Positions 1 through 6,000 of a stretch of DNA of 8,910 nucleotides are shown in pieces. The stretch spans positions 1-8,910 of the forward strand of contig JBIIJL010000075.1 of NCBI GenBank assembly GCA_044233795.1. Reading direction: 5' to 3'. Below the pieces are notes generated by a model. That model made no database searches. It was not told the origin of the DNA and was given only the letters and a program-made list of their open reading frames with translations. The translations under genes and the position numbers were made by a program. This DNA comes from JBIIJL01 sp044233795. Its GTDB lineage: Bacteria; Pseudomonadota; Gammaproteobacteria; Legionellales; Legionellaceae. The first letter of the stretch is position 1. Every line of letters starts with the position of its first letter.

Positions 1-3000
1 AAATGATCCTACAAAAGTAGTTTGTTCATTGTATTCGCGAAAATAATTACCGTCTGCATAGATTTCCCCAAAGTCGGGCACCCCATCGGCAGTCCCCAGA
101 GCGCATATATCACGCAATTTTTTTAAATCATACATTTTATCAAACGTGTTAAAAAACACAGGTCCCCAATAATGGCTATCATGTTTGGTGGCTTCTCGTG
201 ACAGATCATATCCTTCTCGTTCTAATTGCTGTTCTTGTTGTAATTCAATTTGCACTTGTTTTTCAAATTTTAACTCAACCTCTGTGCCCTCAACCGCATT
301 TGCCGGGTAGATATATGATTGACGACATTTAGGCTCTGCATCTTCAATAATAGCATTGAGCTCTCTTTTCATCTTTGTTGTATCTATATGATCATTTTCA
401 TCAGGGAGTTCGCTCAATATTTTTAACCAGTCACCCATTAATTGATTTCGATGCTCTAGTAAAATTTCTTTGGTTGGCTTAATTGAAGATAGGGCTCCAA
501 AGAGTGCAAAAAAATTTCTGGATGCTTGATTTACGAAATAGGCTTGGCAGCGAAGTGTATATATATTTTTTTTATCTGCGTCCGATGATGGTATGGCCTG
601 TATACGCTTCATAAAATCTGCGCGAATGATATTGGTCATTTTGCCAATAGCTGCAGTAAAGATTTCTTGTTGTAATTGTTGCTCTTCATTTTCGACCATA
701 TGATGAATTAATTCATCAAGGGATAAGCCCTCAAGACTCTGTGGCACACAGATCTCTACTGATTGATCTTCCTGAAGACCACGCATACGCATGGTGCCTT
801 GTAAAAAACTTTGCAAAGGTGTTTCATTATCAATTAACACCATTGCTTTTGCTGTTAGCGCTTGTTTAAGATCTGCACCCACTGTGTGTGATTGGTCGTA
901 ATAGCTGAAACGTTCTCCAGGACTACAACCTAATTTTGCATCAATCACCTGGGGATCTGTTGAACCCAGTTCAATTGGAGAGCTCGTGGCCTGGTGTATA
1001 TCCAAGGCACACAACACGTTGTTGTCATTGAAAAATAGGATGTATTTTAAAGGAGGGGTGCTTAATTGGCTAGTATGGAGCGCCAAGGCCTTTGCGACCT
1101 CAATATTTTTAATGCCTTTAAAGGTTGCTGAAATATCAATAACTGCTCGCACAATTGCTGTATCAGGGCCTGGTTGCTTGGCAAGTAGTTTTTCTAAAAA
1201 TAAATCTATCGACTGATAGTTAACGCACCTTATAGACGTGTGTTTATGCTTTAGTAATTCTAAGATAAAACCATCTGATGCCGCGCTACTTTGCGTATTG
1301 AAGGTGAGGGATTGGTGGTATGTATTGCTATTCCATGGTGTTCCGGTAATTCCCTGGCAGGAGTGGTAAATATCCACGTGCGCATAGGCATCGCTATGAA
1401 GAATTTTATTTTCAATTTGGATTTGAGGGAGAACTTCTGCCTTCAAGATATCACAAATTAAGTTGTTGTTATGCCGTAATGCTTGGAATATTTCGTTAAA
1501 TGACTCGTCATCTTCTAACTTTAACGCGCTTAGTTTAAATCCTGGTGCTAATAATGTCCTAAATCCTTGGGCTGTTGGTGTTTCTTCAATTTTTATAAGT
1601 GATGCGTCTTTAAGTAGCTCTTGACGCGCTTGAGATTGAAGTTGCCTTAAGTAATTTTTAAGTAAGGCCTCTGGCAACCCATCTTTCATCAACATTTGAA
1701 TACTAAAATTGATGGCTTCTAAATAATTGCCAAAGCGGCTACGCTCGCTAGGAACGTTATTAGCAACATAAGGAATAGCAATACCTATTTCTTTGCCAAG
1801 TCTAGACGGACCATAGTGTTCATTCAATTTACGTTTTAATGTTTGAGGTAAAAGTTTTGTTAATTGCTCCTTGTAAAGGGCAATTACATTCTGCACTTTA
1901 ATGGGTGCTTTTAAAATAAAATCTGGAATATCAGTCCCCTGATCCGCAAAATACTCCAATAGCTGTCCCTGCCAGTGAGCGCCTAATTCCCCTGAGATTG
2001 TTTGTAAGACATGCAGCAGAGGGCTTTGCTTATTTTGAACCAACTGTCGCGACAAATTCTCAAAAATAGCTCGCCATTCTCGCTCATCTTTAACTAACTG
2101 GTTGTTTTCCAAAACTTGAAAGAGTGTTTTATCTTTAAGTGCAGGCAATTGCTCTGCTAATTCTGCCAAAGAGACTTCGGCAAAGAATTTGTAGAGTTCT
2201 ACGGATTCGGCAATGATTTCTTTCGGTACTGGACGTGTATCACCCAGGGTGTAATTAAGTTTTTTCTTTAGCAGGAGTGCTTGATGAACTTCATCCATTA
2301 CCACATCAGCACGGGTTTTGAATAAACCTACGATTTTATCTAACCACTCAACCCGTTTACACCAGGTTTGTTTAAGCTCATCGTTTAGAGGTTTTTCGAG
2401 TAAAACCTCTAAGTATTTCAACTCTAAGGATTGCACTGCATCCCCCGAGGTTACAAGATAATCCCTATGGCCTATGACATCTTCAAGGTGGTGATAGAGA
2501 AATTCAAGCTGACTTTCTGTGCAATCCATGTCACGGTTGAACTCGAAAAGACAGGCTTTTTGCCCAAATAAAAGTGCAGATGTTTTAGATAAATCAGCGA
2601 AATTTGTTTCAAGCAAAGCACGAGGAACTTCAATGACTACTAAATTGCTGCCTGTGGCTTTCTTTTGTGCAAGTATGGGTAAAATCACCTTTGACTTACC
2701 ACCACCCATTATTATTTTTTCGACAACACCTGTAAATGTGTATTGATCAAATTGTGGTGCTGCTAGTAGGCGTTTAATGGCATCAATTTGCTGGGGACGT
2801 AATAAAATTTTTTCATGATACTGAAAGAAGGCCAACGCTGATTCGTTGGTATAATCGACTTGATCTTCATTTAGGAGATCTTGTGCTATTTTTGCGCATT
2901 GCGCATCATCGGCTGTGGTTGAGGCCTTGTCTAATTGACTGTCAAGCCTAGTTAAAGCCTCTGATCTAACGCTTAAGGCAACATATTGACTTAACGTAGT

Positions 3001-6000
3001 ATGTAGGTTTTCAATATCTTCTGCGGAGAGCCCTGTTTTAAGGATATATTCAGTCCTGTCTGCTTTAAAATAGAGAGCCAATAGAGCTGCTTTATCAAGT
3101 GGCGATTGGACTCTTCCCTCAACTTCAAGTTCACGATGACGTTTTTTTAGAGCATCTTCTGGTCCTTTATTTGCGAGCTGTAGGGCGTAGTGCAGCAGTG
3201 GATCAATTTCTTTATTTAAGTCGCTAATGAATAACTTGGCTTGAGCCTGAATTTTGTCACGAACTGATACATTATTAAACATCACTGATGCAATTCTCAT
3301 CATCTCTTGCAAGGCTATATATTGCTCTTCACCGGCAAGTGCTTCGGCTTTAGTTAGCACATTTAGCCCCACGCTATTCGTTGCTAGTGGTTTCTTTGGT
3401 GCTCGACCAAAAATATGTGCCTGTTTTCTATATTGAGAGGCTAGATGATAGGCCTCGTCTCCTATATCTGCATCAACCATAAGCTTTTCGGCGCTAAAAT
3501 CACATAAACGAGCGGATACGGAGGCTATCATTGGTGGAGATGGTTCAAGAACTTCTGCGCCAAGCTCCTCCCAAAGGCTTGAAGCACTCGCTAGTATCTT
3601 TGAGGTGGTGTTCTTAAGCTGGTAAATTTTTATCTCAGGCGCAGGAAGCCTCTCGGCTTTTTTGAAAACATCATCGTAGCTGAATTTATTAGGGGGGCCT
3701 GGTATGTAAATTAAACTCGGATTTTTGGCAAGTCGCAAAATAATATTGCAGAAATAGGCGGTTTTCGACGATTGTTTTTGAAGTGGTGTTTGATGAGATG
3801 CCATTAAAACTTTTCTGCAAAAATCGATAAGAATTTTTCTATTCTCGCTATCTTTTGACTCTTCAGACGTCGCAAGTGTAAAATAATCTGAGAAATACAA
3901 CATCAATTCCCCGTCAGGAGTATCCATTTTTAATGCCTTCATGGCGTCCTCTCTGACAAACCACACTCTAGGATTAAATTCGCGCCATTTTGCTGATAAC
4001 ATATGAATATCTATTGTATCTGTATTTAGCTGACCAATATTCACGCCTTCAAACGTCTCTGGAATTTCCAAATTAATCGGGACTAACTCTAACTCTGATA
4101 ACGTTTCATGACCTCTGACCATTCTTGCTGCATCAGTCAATGCTGCTTGAATCTCAGCACAACGCTTCTTGTAGACTTCAGGCAAATTCTGCCTTGTTTG
4201 TTGAAGGGCATTGATAGCAACTAATTCTTTACGGAGCATCTTAAGACCTAGCATTTGCCAGGAAAAACCAAGTGCTCCAAGTGCTTTTGAAGTACCCTCA
4301 GGTGGAGTTGGGATGGTAAAATGATAGTAGTCTAGCAGGCTCTTTTTTTCATCGTCGTGAAGCTTAAAACTATACTCCAAGCTTCGATCCATGTTTTGAT
4401 AACGAGAGTACAGTTGCTGTAAATCGCGATTGAATTCACTGTAGAATAGCTTTAATTGTTTGAAACGTACTTCTTTATAAATACCATCAGGCGTAGTAGT
4501 ATCAAATAGTTGGTCTGGAATTTGCAGCTCTTTTTCAGGGCTGTATGCACTGGTATAAAGTGCGAGCGCTTTTAATTTACAGGCAACATATGCTGGTGTA
4601 TTAGGACGTGAATCTTCGTCATTATCCTCCAGCAAGTAGGGCAAAGACCTAACAATTAGCTCTAGCATGGAGAGCTCATCAACCGTTCCTTTTAAGCCCC
4701 CCAGTCTGTTTTTGCAATCTTCAAGTACCATATGCGCCTTATCAGGCTGATGTGCGCATAAATAAACATAACAAAGGTATAAAGCATTTGATGGGGTATC
4801 GGCCAGCGGCAGTCCATCCGGTCCTAGTTCATATCGGATGAAGTGCTCGGTACCACTATATTGCCATGGCAATAACTCCTTTTGACCTTGTTCTGCAATT
4901 TTTGCCACAACTTTAGTTGGAATCTCTGCCAAAAGATCTGGTTTTAAACGATGAAATTCAGTTAACTGCGAAGCTTCCCCGGTATTTCTATAGGGTTGTA
5001 AAGGCATTAGGCAAGAGCGTTTTTTACTATGAATATCCTCAAAAATAAGCCCAGAAGCTTCTGGAATAAGCGCATTCATCTGACCCACTAAACTTAAATC
5101 AGGTGAGTCTTCTATCACTATACTTACCTCACCCAAAGGATTAAGGTGTGCAAGTAGCGTAATGCCATAGCGTCCTAGTTTGACGCGATACTCATGGTCC
5201 TTTTCGCAAATAACGACAAAATCCTGACTTTCAAATTGTAGAAGTAGATGATGAATCCATGTTTCTCCACCACATACATTGTATCCTGTAGACTCTCCTT
5301 TTTGATTTAATTCTTGTATTTTCCAGGCAGTAGGATCTGAGGGGGTGGTGAGGCATTGATAGGTAGGTTGATTTTGTTCTGTTAAGAGTATTGTTTTGGG
5401 TTCTTCTGTTGAAACCCAAAGTGCTGTATTACGTTGTTTTAAAATCAATGGCAAATCAAGTGTGATGGTCTCGCTATCCAGACCAAAGGCTTTTTTCTGT
5501 GCCAAACTTTGGTCGTGAAGTTCAAACCATTCGCTCTTGCCATTCACAGTCCATTGCTTCTGAACTCTAAAAAGGCCGTCTTCACCGGCTTGAATAAATC
5601 TGAGGGTGCCGCCAGCTAATTCAAATATCTTTTTATCACTCGTGCAAAAACAAGGCTCTAGATGTTCAACACCCAAATAAGGAATGACTCGATGACCTAA
5701 AATTTTAAGAGGGATGGGCAAGCAAGCCAAGCCTTCTTGGTTAAAAACCAAGCCTCTCTGCAGATCCACCCTGTAAGGTGTGATGGTATTCTCGCTTCTC
5801 ATTACAACATTATAAAAACCATTGGCTTGTGTCTTCACACTTTGGCATTCGCCTAAGGCCAACTCTTCTAATGCAAGACTTATCAAACCTTCGAGGCGTT
5901 CAGGCTCGTATTGAGTGAGAATGCGTTTAAATTCTTCCTTTATACATTCGATATCGAAGTGATTCGCCATATCAAAAAGGGCACTGGGATTGTTATGGGC

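Noticed and set aside
986..1216. 76-codon plus-strand open frame
   Set aside because: It lies antisense within the second ATPase lobe of the giant gene, has no recognisable domain or ribosome-binding site, and is expected by chance.
2519..2746. 75-codon plus-strand open frame
   Set aside because: It is antisense to the Walker A region, which is strongly conserved in the giant frame; its translation shows no family resemblance.
3254..3436. 60-codon plus-strand open frame
   Set aside because: It is antisense to the helical region of the giant gene and has no coding signs of its own.
5231..5419. 62-codon minus-strand open frame
   Set aside because: It is out of frame inside the giant gene, with a low-complexity translation that resembles no family I know.
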